Assembly: GCF_026642255.1 (NCBI RefSeq)
Contig: NZ_CP113264.1
Coordinates: forward strand, 4,278,001-4,342,000
Origin: Streptomonospora nanhaiensis
GTDB taxonomy: Bacteria; Actinomycetota; Actinomycetes; Streptosporangiales; Streptosporangiaceae
Length of the DNA: 64,000 bases
Direction of reading: 5' to 3'
The translations under genes and the position numbers were made by a program. Every line of letters begins with the position of its first letter. The stretch's first letter is position 1. This document shows, one piece after another, positions 25,579 to 34,332 of this stretch. The notes under the pieces were generated by a model that saw only the letters and a list, made by a program, of their open reading frames with translations, was not told where the DNA came from and ran no database searches.

Positions 25579-26811
25579 ATGACCCGCAAGCACGTGACTC
25601 CCCCGCCCCGGAAGACGGGTACGCCGCAGGCCAGGGCCAGAATCCTACGGTGGCAGCTCGCCTACGGCACCCTCGGCGTGCCGCAGGCCGCCGCGCCCAT
25701 CGCCTTCGGCCTGGTGGCACTCCCCCTCACCGGCTCGGTCGAGTCCGGCGCCACGATGGTCTTCGCCATGACCACGGCCCAGGTCCTGGGCGCCGTCCCC
25801 GTCTCGCGCCTGGGCAGGCGGTTCAACAGTGTGCACTACCTTCGGGCCCTGATCGCCGTGCGCACGATCGCCCTCGCCGCGGTCACCGTGCTGGCGGCCG
25901 TGGGGGCCCCGTTCGCGTTCCTCGTCGCCGCGGTCGTCGCCGCGGGCCTGGTCAACGGAGCCGCCTACGGCTACCAGCGGCTCCTCCTCAACCACCTGGT
26001 CTCTCCGGGAGGGCTGCCCCGGGCACTGGGCGTGGCCGCGACGCTCAACGAGATCAACTTCGTGCTGTCCCCCGTGCTCGCGTCCCTGCTCGGCGCGGTC
26101 TCGCCCGTCGGGGCGATGGCGGCGATCACCGTGCTCGGGGTGGGGCCCATGCTCCTGCTTCCCCCGATTCCGCAGGCGCGCGGACCGGAGGACGGCCGGC
26201 CCGGCGGCACGGGCGGGCGGGTCCCCGCCGAGGTGCTCCTCTGGCTGTTCTGCGCGGCCGCGGGGGGCGCAGCGGTCGCGGCCGTCGAGGTCGGTGCCGT
26301 GTCGTTCGCCCTCTCCTTCGGGCTCGCCCCGGGCTGGGCGTTCCTGTTCGCCTCGGTCCTGTGCGTCGGCGCCGTGACCGGCGGCGTCTGGGTCAGCCTC
26401 CGCAACCGCGTGCCGGAGCGCTGGAAGGTCGCCTTCTTCCTCGTGATGAGCACCGCGGCCTCCGGCGTGATCCTCGCCGGAGGGCACATCGCCCCGACTC
26501 TCGCGGGAGCGGCGGTCCTGGGGTTCTTCCTGCCGCTCCTGGGGACGTTCTACTCGCTGGTCGTCGACGAACTCGCACCGCCCGGACGCCGTGCGGAGAT
26601 GTTCGCCCTCCTGCGCACGGCGAACTCGCTCGGCGTCATCGCCACCAGCGGCCTGCTCGCCCTCCAGGGGTTGCCGACCGCGCTCCTCGGCAGTGCGGCG
26701 CTCCTGCTGCTCGCGTCGTGCCTGGCCGCGCTCCACGCCGTCCTGGTCCGCCGTGGACGCCGGCCCCAGCCCCTGACGCACGTCGACGGCCGCGAGGATG
26801 CCATCGCCTGA
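25579..26811 (+). CDS. MFS transporter (probable drug/metabolite exporter)
   Basis: The product has 410 residues with 10-12 hydrophobic helices. A loop-2/3-like motif appears at VSRLGRRFNSVHYLRALIAVR, and a second-half counterpart near VWVSLRNRVPERWKVAFF. The RxGRR and charged loop after helix 2 are typical of the major facilitator superfamily. The substrate is unknown. The TetA/Bcr-like or YbfB-like half-repeat pattern favours export. The divergent XRE-cupin regulator and the operator at 25494 suggest ligand-induced expression. The leader has no strong SD. Confidence 0.82.
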   Translation: MTRKHVTPPPRKTGTPQARARILRWQLAYGTLGVPQAAAPIAFGLVALPLTGSVESGATMVFAMTTAQVLGAVPVSRLGRRFNSVHYLRALIAVRTIALAAVTVLAAVGAPFAFLVAAVVAAGLVNGAAYGYQRLLLNHLVSPGGLPRALGVAATLNEINFVLSPVLASLLGAVSPVGAMAAITVLGVGPMLLLPPIPQARGPEDGRPGGTGGRVPAEVLLWLFCAAAGGAAVAAVEVGAVSFALSFGLAPGWAFLFASVLCVGAVTGGVWVSLRNRVPERWKVAFFLVMSTAASGVILAGGHIAPTLAGAAVLGFFLPLLGTFYSLVVDELAPPGRRAEMFALLRTANSLGVIATSGLLALQGLPTALLGSAALLLLASCLAALHAVLVRRGRRPQPLTHVDGREDAIA

Positions 26812-27098
26812 GGTCGCGGGGACACCGACGGACACGGGCCGCCGGGCTTTCGGCCGACCGGCTCCGCGCCGGGGGCCGGTTGTCGCCGGCCGCGGGGATG
26901 ACAGGGCCTGCGGCCACGCAGGTGTCGGTGTGCTCGCGGGTCGGAGCATCATTCCGTCGACGGTCACCAGAGCCGGAGGAGGGCAGCGGCGCCGCGTCGG
27001 CCCGCGCCCTGTTTCTCCGGGGCTCCGGGGCCCCGGGAGAACCGTCTACGTAGGTATCGCCGACGCGAGGGCGCCCCGTTCCGCGGGATGTTCGTCCC

Positions 27099-28604
27099 AT
27101 GGAACGTCGCACAGCTCTCAAGGTCCTCGGTATCGGCATCGGCGGGGCGTTCGCCCTCGCCGGGGGCGGCCTCGGCGTCTACTACGCCGCCGCGAAGCGG
27201 GACACCGCCGGGAGGATCGGCTTCGACTCGGCGCTGGCCGTCCCTCCCCTGGCCGGGTCCGCGCCCGGCGAGGCGGGGTCCCGGGTGTTCACGCTCGGTC
27301 TCCGGTCGGGCGAGACGGCGTTCAAGGAGGGGGCGGCCACCCGCACCTGGGGCGTGAACGGCGCCTACCTCGGCCCCACGGTCCGCGCCCGCCGCGGCGA
27401 GGAGGTCGCGTTCGCGGTGCGCAACGAACTGGACCAGGAGACCTCGCTCCACTGGCACGGCATGCACCTGCCCGCGGCCATGGACGGCGGACCGCACCAG
27501 ACCGTCGCCCCCGGCGGTACGTGGGAGCCGCGGTGGAGGATCGACCAGCAGGCGGCGACGCTCTGGTACCACCCCCACGTGCACGGGGCGACCGGAGACC
27601 ACACGTACCGGGGCCTGACCGGGCTGTTCATCGTCGACGACGACGCGACCGACGCGCTGAACCTGCCCTCGGAGTACGGCGTCGACGACATCCCGATGAT
27701 CGTCCAGGACCGCGCGTTCGACCGGGACAACCAGTTCGAGGAGAGGATCCCGCTGGCGGGCTCGCTGGGCGTGATCGGTGACGAGATCCTCGTCAACGGC
27801 ACGCTGGGCCCGTACTTCGACGTCACGACCGGGCTCGTGCGGCTGCGACTGCTCAACGGGTCCAACGCCCGCCTGTACAACTTCGGTTTCTCGGACGACC
27901 GGGCCTTCTCGCTCGTGGCCACCGACGGCGGCCTGCTCGCCGAGCCGTGGGAGACCGACCGCCTGCACCTGTCGCCGGGTGAACGGGCGGAGATCGTCGT
28001 GGCCTTCGAGCCCGGCGAGACCGTCGACCTGCGCTCCTACCCCTCACCGGAGTACGGCGGGGCGTCGGGGAGGCTCGACGGCTTCGCGGACCTGCTCGAC
28101 ATCTGCCGGTTCAGGGCCGCCGACACCCTGTCCGACGACACCGAGGTCCCCGCGGTGCTCGGCGCAGCGCCGGATCTGGCCGCCGAGGCGGTGGCGCAGG
28201 AGCGCTCCTTCGTGCTCGCCTCGGACCGGATCAACGACCGCTCGATGGCGATGGACCGCATCGACTTCGGCGTCCGCGAGGGCACCGTGGAGGTGTGGGA
28301 GGTGACCAACGACAACGGCTACCTGCACAACTTCCACGTCCACGACGTCCAGTTCCAGGTCCTGACGGTCGACGGCGAGACCCCGCCGCCCCACCTGCGG
28401 GGCTGGAAGGACACGGTCATGGTGGCCCAGGGCAGGCGCTACCGGCTCGCGATGCGCTTCGGCGGCCACACCGACCCGAACATGCCGTACATGTACCACT
28501 GCCACCTGCTGCAGCACGAGGACGACGGGATGATGGGCCAGTTCGTCGTGCTGGGCGAGGGCGAGGAGGTCGGCGCGGTGCCGGCTGCGCACGACCACGC
28601 CTGA
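27099..28604 (+). CDS. Tat-exported multicopper oxidase
   Basis: The product has 501 residues. The N-terminus ERRTALKVLGIGIGGAFALAGGGLG is a twin-arginine-like signal (RRxxxK then hydrophobic core). All four copper motifs are present in order: HWHG (H118-G121), a WYHPHVHG motif near residue 155, HNFHVHDV near 410, and C-terminal HCHLLQHEDDGMM, which supplies the type-1 Cys, two His and axial Met. This is a three-cupredoxin-domain, CueO/bilirubin-oxidase/laccase-like enzyme that oxidises phenols or metal ions with O2 outside the membrane. No copper-regulon genes adjoin, so it could serve copper detoxification, phenol oxidation or pigment formation. Confidence 0.92.
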   Translation: MERRTALKVLGIGIGGAFALAGGGLGVYYAAAKRDTAGRIGFDSALAVPPLAGSAPGEAGSRVFTLGLRSGETAFKEGAATRTWGVNGAYLGPTVRARRGEEVAFAVRNELDQETSLHWHGMHLPAAMDGGPHQTVAPGGTWEPRWRIDQQAATLWYHPHVHGATGDHTYRGLTGLFIVDDDATDALNLPSEYGVDDIPMIVQDRAFDRDNQFEERIPLAGSLGVIGDEILVNGTLGPYFDVTTGLVRLRLLNGSNARLYNFGFSDDRAFSLVATDGGLLAEPWETDRLHLSPGERAEIVVAFEPGETVDLRSYPSPEYGGASGRLDGFADLLDICRFRAADTLSDDTEVPAVLGAAPDLAAEAVAQERSFVLASDRINDRSMAMDRIDFGVREGTVEVWEVTNDNGYLHNFHVHDVQFQVLTVDGETPPPHLRGWKDTVMVAQGRRYRLAMRFGGHTDPNMPYMYHCHLLQHEDDGMMGQFVVLGEGEEVGAVPAAHDHA

Positions 28605-29235
28605 GGGGCGCGCTGCGCGATGGCCGCCGTCGGGGCGGCCGGCCCGTCGCCGGAGGGGCGCCCGCGGAACCGTACGCGCACGCGCCGACGCCCGAGGCGT
28701 GCGGCACCCGCACACGGTCCGGTTCTCCCGAAGCCGCGGTGAGCCGCACAGCAGTCCGGTGGGTCGCCGCACCCGACCCCGTGGCCGCGCCGCGGGCGGG
28801 TGTCGGCGGACGGCGGTAGCGGTGATTCCTTTTCAGGTCGGGTTTTCGGAATTCCGTGTGCTGACAACCCATCGAGGCTTTGTCGCAGCGAATAACGGAA
28901 TTCCCTGCGGCGGAGCCCCTGCCGTGATCATCGCGACCCGTGGCGGGCGATTCCGCCCGCCGAAGCACCGGCGCCGGACGCATGCCCCCAGGCCGGCCGC
29001 GCCGGGCCGTCCGGCCGTCCCTCGCCCCTCACAGCGCCGTCCGCCGGAGGGACACAGGGCTCGTCGCGCCGCGAGTCGCTCTGACACAGATCGTCAACTG
29101 ATTGATTCTCCCGGGGCTGGCCGCCACCCCGGTCCTGCGTAGGATTTCAAGAAGTCGGCAGTACGTTATTTGCGTATTTGACCCACTGCCGCGCCGAGCG
29201 TTCCGTTTTATCGACGACAGAAGGAAGCACACACT
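28605..29235. other. Long intergenic region, no gene recognised
   Basis: No frame shows protein-like content. Parts around 28820-28920 and 29100-29230 are clearly AT-richer than the neighbours (for example TCCTTTTCAGG, GGAATTCC occurring twice, and a leader ending GAAGGAAGC before the next ATG). They probably hold the promoter of the gene at 29236. Confidence 0.4.
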
Positions 29236-30144
29236 ATGCGCGCCCTCGTGGTCGCTCACGGCGAGGCCGGTCCCATCCGGTTCGCCGATGTCGATGAGCC
29301 CGTACCGTCCACCGGTGAGGCGCTGGTGGAGATACGGCACATCGGCCTCAACTTCGGAGAGCTGAATTACGTGCACCAGTGGCCGGCCGGCGCCGTGCAC
29401 GGTCACGACGCGGCCGGCGTCGTGGTGCGCGCCGCATCCGACGGCTCGGGGCCGCCCGAAGGTACGCGCGTCGCGCTGGGAATGACCCCCCACGCGTGGG
29501 CGGAGCGTGTGGCGGTCGACCCGGCCTCGCTCGGCGCCGTTCCCGAGGGGGTGGACCTGGCCGACGCCGCCGCGCTGGGGATCGCCGGAGTCACCGCGTT
29601 CCGGGTGCTGCGCAAGCGCTCCCTGCTGGCGCGCAACGTCCTGGTCACCGGCGCCAGCGGGGGCGTGGGGCACTTCGCCGTCCAGCTGGCGGCGCTGGCG
29701 GGCGCCCGGGTGACGGCACTCGTCGGTTCGCCGGACCGGGCCGCCGGACTGCGCGAACTCGGCGCCGACGAGGTCCTGACCGACCTGGCCGAGACCGGGG
29801 ACCGGTTCGACCTCGTCCTGGACACGGTCGGCGGGCCGCTGGTGGCCCGGGCGTGGAACTCGCTCGCCGAGGGCGGCACCATCCACGTGGTCGGTTACTC
29901 CTCGGGGCAGGAGACCACGTTCCCGCCAGGGGCCCTGTTCGGCTTCGGTGAACCCCGCAGCATCGCCACCTACGGCGACATGACACCGACCAGCGGGGAA
30001 CTGGCGGACCTGCTGGGCCTCATGGCCGCCGGGAGGCTCTCGGCGCCGGTCGGCCTGCGAGGCGACTGGCGGGACGTGGACGACGCCGTCCAGGCGCTGT
30101 TCGCGCGGAAGGTGCACGGAAAGGTCGTTCTCGACGTGGCCTGA
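29236..30144 (+). CDS. Zinc-independent quinone oxidoreductase / MDR-family reductase
   Basis: The product has 302 residues, ATG 29236 with a GAAGGAAG SD. MRALVVAHGEAGPIRFADVDEPVPSTGEALVEIRHIGLNFGELNYVHQWPAGAVHGHDAAGVVV is the GroES-like half of quinone oxidoreductases. AAALGIAGVTAFRVLRKRSLL leads into NVLVTGASGGVGHFAVQLAALAGARVTALVG, the GxxGxxG cofactor fold. It probably reduces quinones or enones with NADPH. The AraC-family gene follows 70 bp downstream in the same direction and may be its regulator. Confidence 0.85.
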   Translation: MRALVVAHGEAGPIRFADVDEPVPSTGEALVEIRHIGLNFGELNYVHQWPAGAVHGHDAAGVVVRAASDGSGPPEGTRVALGMTPHAWAERVAVDPASLGAVPEGVDLADAAALGIAGVTAFRVLRKRSLLARNVLVTGASGGVGHFAVQLAALAGARVTALVGSPDRAAGLRELGADEVLTDLAETGDRFDLVLDTVGGPLVARAWNSLAEGGTIHVVGYSSGQETTFPPGALFGFGEPRSIATYGDMTPTSGELADLLGLMAAGRLSAPVGLRGDWRDVDDAVQALFARKVHGKVVLDVA

Positions 30145-30214
30145 AGCTGTGAACGAAGGAACGTGCGCCGTCGCCCGTCGGCGGGCGGTCCGCGGCGCGG
30201 ACGAGAATGGACCC

Positions 30215-31132
30215 ATGGACGTGTTGGCGGAGGTCTTGCGTGTCTCGGGTTCGCGTGGGGCACTCGGGGTCATGGTGAAGGCCGGAGGAACCTGGGGCCT
30301 GTGGCTGGACGCCTCTCCGGGAGCGACACTGCACGTGGTCTCTCGCGGCACGGTGTGGCTGCACGCCTCAGGCGAGAAACCTCTTCGGGTGCAGGCCGGA
30401 GACGCCGTCCTGGTGCCGCCGGGCACCGCGCACGGGATAGCCGGCGGCGCCGGCGTGACCATGGGTTCCTGCGACCGTGAGGCGGCGGCCCGGTCTTTCG
30501 GCGACGGCCGGGCCCTGCGGCTGGGCTCGGAGCCGGCACAGGCGGAGGTGATCGTCCTGCACTATGAGCAGGACCCGGAGGTGAGCACACCGGTGCTCAC
30601 CTCCCTGGCCCGGCCGATGCACGTCACAGCCCGCCAGAACACGCAGTTCGGGAGGACCGCCGAACTTCTCGCCGAGGAGCTCGCACAGCCGCAGATCGGC
30701 ACCGCCGCCGCCGTCAACAGCATCGTCGACCTCCTGCTCGTCCAGTTCGTACGCGCCTGGCTGGAGCGCCATCCGGAGGCGCGGTCCGGCTCATGGCTGG
30801 GAGCGATGCGTGATCCGGTCGTGCGCGACGCCCTGGCACGCGTCCACGCCCAACCGGAACGCCCCTGGACCACGGAGGCCCTGGCCGTCGCGACGAGCGT
30901 CTCCCGGGCGACGCTGTCCAGGCGTTTCCGGTCCGCCCTCGGACAGACGCCGGGCGCGTACGTGACGCAGTGGCGCATCGACCTGGCGTCCGTCCGGCTC
31001 CGCGACACCGACGAGCCGGTCGAGTCGATCTCCGGCGCGGTGGGCTACGCCTCGCCGCACGCCTTCAGCCGTGCCTTCAGACGTGCCCGGGGCACGGCCC
31101 CCGGGGAGTACCGTTCCCGGTTTCGCCGGTGA
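30215..31132 (+). CDS. AraC family regulator with N-terminal cupin_6 domain
   Basis: The product has about 305 residues from ATG 30215. The in-frame GTG 30149 gives an implausible basic tail. N-terminal cupin_6 (AraC_binding_2-like): MDVLAEVLRVSGSRGALGVMVKAGGTWGLWLDASPGATLHVVSRGTVWL and VLVPPGTAHGI. C-terminal HTH_18: TTEALAVATSVSRATLSRRFRSALGQTPGAYVTQWRIDLASVRLRDTDEPVESISGAVGYASPHAFSRAFRRARGTAPGEYR. This is the GadX-unlike, cupin_6-type AraC group common next to oxidoreductases in actinomycetes. It probably regulates the gene at 29236. Confidence 0.88.
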   Translation: MDVLAEVLRVSGSRGALGVMVKAGGTWGLWLDASPGATLHVVSRGTVWLHASGEKPLRVQAGDAVLVPPGTAHGIAGGAGVTMGSCDREAAARSFGDGRALRLGSEPAQAEVIVLHYEQDPEVSTPVLTSLARPMHVTARQNTQFGRTAELLAEELAQPQIGTAAAVNSIVDLLLVQFVRAWLERHPEARSGSWLGAMRDPVVRDALARVHAQPERPWTTEALAVATSVSRATLSRRFRSALGQTPGAYVTQWRIDLASVRLRDTDEPVESISGAVGYASPHAFSRAFRRARGTAPGEYRSRFRR

Positions 31133-31213
31133 TCGCGGGTAGGAGGTCACCGGCGACACCTGCGCACGGGTGCGGTCCGGCCGTCCCCGGGCCGGGGCCC
31201 GGACGGACACGCC

Positions 31214-32677
31214 CTACCCCGGGGGCGCCGGCGACAGCGCCGGAGGCGTGCGCACGCCGAACTCGTGGCGCAACGCCGACCTGGCGGCCAGGTGGCCCCC
31301 CATGCCGTGCACACCGGGTCCGGGCGGGGCGGACGCCGAGCACAGGTAGACGCCGCGCAGAGGGGTGCGGTGCGGGTCCCAGCGGGGCACGGGCCGCAGC
31401 AGCGTCTGCCTGAGGGTCATCGCACCGGAGGCGATGTCGCCGCCCACGTAGTTGGGGTTGTACCGCTCCAGGTCGGCCGCGCTCCGGGAGCTCCGCGCCA
31501 CCACGGTGTCGGCGAACCCGGGCGCGTACCGCTCGATGCGGGCGGTCACGAGCTCGGCGGGGTCGGCGGGGTCCCCGTGGGGCACGTGCGCGTAGGCCCA
31601 CACCGGCCGGTGCCCCCCGGCGCCCACGCGCCCGGGGTCGGCCGCGGCCGGGTCCACGACCAGGACGAACGGCACCTCCCCCGGCCTGCCCCGGGCCACC
31701 AGGGACTCCTGCCGGAACACGGTCCCCTGGCGGCCCCCGAGGTGGACCGTCCCCGCCGCCCCCACCTCCGGGTTCGCCCAGGGGATCGGCTCCGAGGTGA
31801 GGAAGTCGACCTTGGCGGCCCCGGGGCCGTACCGGAAGGCGCGCAGGCCCGCGCGGTAGGCGCCGGGCAGCAGCGGGCCCGCGATCCTCAGGAACTCCTT
31901 CGGGGACAGGTCCAGGAACACGGCCCGCGCGCCTCGGACCTGTCTGAGGTCGTCGACCCGCTGCCCGGTGGCGAGGGTTCCGCCGTGGGCCCGGACGTCG
32001 GCCGCCATCGCCTCGGCGATCCGCGCGCTCCCGCCGCGCGGGACCGGCCAGCCGGAGCCGTGGGCGAGATGGCCCAGCAGGAGGGCGACCGCGGCCGAGG
32101 AGGGCGTGGGCATGCGGCCGACCACGTGGGCGCCCACCCCGGCGAGCAGCGCCGCGGCCTCCGGCCCCGCGAAGGCGTGCCGGGCCAACGGGGTGCCGTG
32201 GCGCAGCATGCCCAGCCCCAGCAGCAGCGGGGCGCGCAGGTCGGCGGGGAGGCTGCGCTGCCGGCCCAGTGCGAAGTCCACCACCGCGCGGCTGTGCTCC
32301 AGCAGCGGTCCCATCAGCGCCCGCCAGGCTCGCCCGTCACGGCCCAGGCCCGCGCAGGCGGCGTCGAGGTCGTGGTGGGCCAGCGCCGCCCGGCCGCCCT
32401 CCAACGGGTGCGCGTAGCTGATCCGCGGCGTGAGCAGCTCCACCCCCCGGGCCGCCAGGTCGAACTCGCGGAAGAACGCGGACGCCGCCGCCATCGGGTG
32501 CACTGCCGAGCAGATGTCGTGCACCACGTCGTCACGGAACAGCGGCGAGGTGCGCAGGCCGCCGCCGATGTCCTCCGCCGCCTCGTACACGGTCACGGAC
32601 AGGCCCGCCCGGGCCATGGTGACCGCTGCGGCCAGGCCGTTGGGCCCGCTCCCCACCACGGCGACGTCCTCGCTCAT
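31214..32677 (-). CDS. Phytoene-desaturase-like NAD(P)/FAD-dependent oxidoreductase
   Basis: The product has 487 residues from ATG 32677 (GGGGAAGG SD; an in-frame GTG 15 bp upstream is part of that SD). DVAVVGSGPNGLAAAVTMARAGLSVTVYEAAEDIGGGLRT is the amine-oxidase/phytoene-desaturase FAD motif with the GG doublet. The C-terminal YLCSASAPPGPGVHGMGGHLAARSAL is the second FAD segment of COG1233 proteins. These act on carotenoids, lipids or unknown apolar substrates. No carotenoid genes are nearby, so a specific substrate cannot be assigned. It follows the GNAT gene by about 28 bp and probably shares its transcript. Confidence 0.82.
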   Translation of the reverse strand: MSEDVAVVGSGPNGLAAAVTMARAGLSVTVYEAAEDIGGGLRTSPLFRDDVVHDICSAVHPMAAASAFFREFDLAARGVELLTPRISYAHPLEGGRAALAHHDLDAACAGLGRDGRAWRALMGPLLEHSRAVVDFALGRQRSLPADLRAPLLLGLGMLRHGTPLARHAFAGPEAAALLAGVGAHVVGRMPTPSSAAVALLLGHLAHGSGWPVPRGGSARIAEAMAADVRAHGGTLATGQRVDDLRQVRGARAVFLDLSPKEFLRIAGPLLPGAYRAGLRAFRYGPGAAKVDFLTSEPIPWANPEVGAAGTVHLGGRQGTVFRQESLVARGRPGEVPFVLVVDPAAADPGRVGAGGHRPVWAYAHVPHGDPADPAELVTARIERYAPGFADTVVARSSRSAADLERYNPNYVGGDIASGAMTLRQTLLRPVPRWDPHRTPLRGVYLCSASAPPGPGVHGMGGHLAARSALRHEFGVRTPPALSPAPPG

Positions 32678-32705
32678 GCCTTCCCCTTCCACACCCCGGC
32701 GGCCT

Positions 32706-33467
32706 TCAGGCGCCGGGTTCGTAGACGTAGGGCCGGGTCCAGGTCACCGGCTCGAAGCCGCGCCTGCGCAGCGTGGGCTCCGAGGTCGGCAGGGCGTCGA
32801 CCAGGACGTGGGTGCGCCCCCGCTCCCTTGCCTCCCTCAGCCTGCTGCCGACCAGCGCGGTGAACAGGCCCCGCTTGCGGTGCTCGGGCCGGGTGCGCCC
32901 GCCCGCCAGCTCGGCGTAGGGGCCGCCCGGCCGCAGGTGGATCCGGCCGCAGGCCGCGGGGCGGCCGTCCTCGTAGGCGATGTGGACGCTCATCGCCTCC
33001 GGTGCCCTCCGCAGACCCTCGGCGAGCCTGCGCCGCTCCTGCTCCACGTCGCGCCGGCCGAGGGCGGCGGCGATCCCGGCGTAGTCGTCCAGGCCCCGCT
33101 CGTCCACGACGCGCCGGATGTCGCGCCCCTGCGGGTCGAAGGCCGCCGGGTCGGCCCCCTCGACCGCCAGCGCCAGCACGCTCTCCCGGTCGTCGGGCTC
33201 GAAACCCGCGGCTGTGAGCCGCTCGCCCAGGTCGGCGGGGGTGTCGTGGCCGTAGACCTTCCACTCCAGGGTGTAGGGCGTCCGGCGCGCGAGGTCGACC
33301 TCCTCCCGGATGACCCCGTCGAGTTCCCCGGGGGCGCAGCGCGCGTAGACGATCCGGCGCTCGGAACCGTCCGCCGCGTGCTCGCGGACGACGCCTCCCC
33401 GGCCGGTGCTGTCCCCCGAGGCCCGGCGCTCGCCGTCGAGCCCCGCCAACAGGTCGTGGTCACTCAT
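32706..33467 (-). CDS. GNAT family N-acetyltransferase
   Basis: The product has 253 residues from ATG 33467 (GAGGAA SD, 8 nt). Residues 1-140 are an N-terminal region with degenerate acetyltransferase character (RRIVYARCAPGELDGVIREEVDLARRTPYTLEWKVYGHDTPADLGERLTAAGFEPDD). The GNAT core follows: IAYEDGRPAACGRIHLRPGGPYAELAGGRTRPEHRKRGLFTALVGSRLREARERG, with motif A R-x-x-x-R-G-(L/F)-F. This N-terminal arrangement matches tandem GNAT proteins of actinomycetes. Start and stop of the preceding frame overlap by 8 bp (ATGAGTGA), so it appears translationally coupled to the condensation-domain fragment upstream. Confidence 0.82.
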   Translation of the reverse strand: MSDHDLLAGLDGERRASGDSTGRGGVVREHAADGSERRIVYARCAPGELDGVIREEVDLARRTPYTLEWKVYGHDTPADLGERLTAAGFEPDDRESVLALAVEGADPAAFDPQGRDIRRVVDERGLDDYAGIAAALGRRDVEQERRRLAEGLRRAPEAMSVHIAYEDGRPAACGRIHLRPGGPYAELAGGRTRPEHRKRGLFTALVGSRLREARERGRTHVLVDALPTSEPTLRRRGFEPVTWTRPYVYEPGA

Positions 33468-33783
33468 ACGGGGTTTCCTCACGGTCCAGGATCCGGGCCA
33501 CCGGCCGGTTGCCGGCCATGGCGTCGAGAATAGGGCAGAGGCCTTCCAGCAGGCCCCGGGCGCGCTCCGCGCGGAAGATCTCGCTGTTGCAGGTCAGGGC
33601 GAGCTCCGGTTTCCCGTCGGAGGGTACGAAGGCGAACAACAGGTCGGCCTCCTTCGGGCGCCGCGGCAGCTCCCGGGCCGCGAAGGAGACGCCGCCTGCG
33701 CTCGGCGCCTGCGCTCGGTCGGGCCGGTCCAGCGCCACCATGACGTCGAACAGCGGACTGCGGTCGGTGCCGCGGTCCCCAAC
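33460..33783 (-). pseudogene. Fragment of an NRPS condensation domain (C-terminal part)
   Basis: Read on the minus strand from 33783, the frame gives VGDRGTDRSPLFDVMVALDRPD, close to the (R)xxSRSPLFQVMFxLQN motif near the end of NRPS condensation domains. It continues through ADLLFAFVPSDGKPELALTCNSEIFRAERARGLLEGLCPILDAMAGNRPVARI, which matches the D.L.L...D.G..L.Y...LF....V..L...L..LL..... DP.RPV pattern. The N-terminal 350 residues with HHxxxDG are absent. The region upstream is the divergent Nudix gene. The only ATG is at 33741, giving 93 residues that end by overlapping the GNAT start, so a short protein may still be made. It is likely a relic of a larger synthetase or a stand-alone condensation protein. 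Confidence 0.6.
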
Positions 33784-33831
33784 GGTCCACGGCCACCGGC
33801 CCGGGGGGACGACTCGTCTAGGCTCGACCGG

Positions 33832-34332
33832 GTGAGCCACGACACCGCAGCAGAGCGGCAGTTCTACGCGCGCCTGCCCGCCACCCGGGGCGCGGCGGGT
33901 GCGCTCATCCTCTCCCCCGGCGGACAGGTGCTGCTGGTGGAGCGCGCCTACAAGCCCGACCGGCCATGGGGCCTCCCCGGCGGCATCGTCGAACACGGCG
34001 AGTCCCCGCTGGCCGCGTGCCGCCGCGAACTGGCCGAGGAACTCGGCGTCCGGGCCACCGTGACGCACCTGGCCGCCGTCGACTGGGTCCCGTCCTCCGG
34101 CGAGCGCACCGCCGCCCTCCAGTGGCTGTTCACCGCCCACCTGCCCGAGGGCGCCGAACCGCGCCTCCCCCCGGACGAGCTGTCGGGCTGGGCGTGGGTG
34201 GAACCCGGACGCCTCGGCGACCTGCTCCCCGCCCACGTGGCCCGCCGCGCCACCGCGGCCCTGGCCGCCCGGACGTCCGGCACCACCGTCTACCTCGAGC
34301 ACGGCCACCACGCGCTGGAGGAGGACCGTTGA
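33832..34332 (+). CDS. Nudix hydrolase
   Basis: The product has 166 residues from GTG 33832. Nudix box GGIVEHGESPLAACRRELAEELGV fits Gx5Ex7REUxEExGU with all acidic residues. PATRGAAGALILSPGGQVLLVERAYKPDRPWGLPGG precedes it. It hydrolyses a nucleoside diphosphate linked to another moiety, substrate unknown. Its stop overlaps the TTG start of the DUF2332 gene, so the two are coupled. It resembles the second Nudix protein in this window (41810-42280), including the ending GTTVYLE.G, so the two are probably paralogues. Confidence 0.88.
   Translation: MSHDTAAERQFYARLPATRGAAGALILSPGGQVLLVERAYKPDRPWGLPGGIVEHGESPLAACRRELAEELGVRATVTHLAAVDWVPSSGERTAALQWLFTAHLPEGAEPRLPPDELSGWAWVEPGRLGDLLPAHVARRATAALAARTSGTTVYLEHGHHALEEDR

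Noticed and set aside
28605..29235. Searched for small RNA, riboswitch or T-box leader in the long gap before the oxidoreductase gene
   Set aside because: No recognisable conserved element (for example T-box TGGN anti-terminator or cobalamin box) could be identified by eye.
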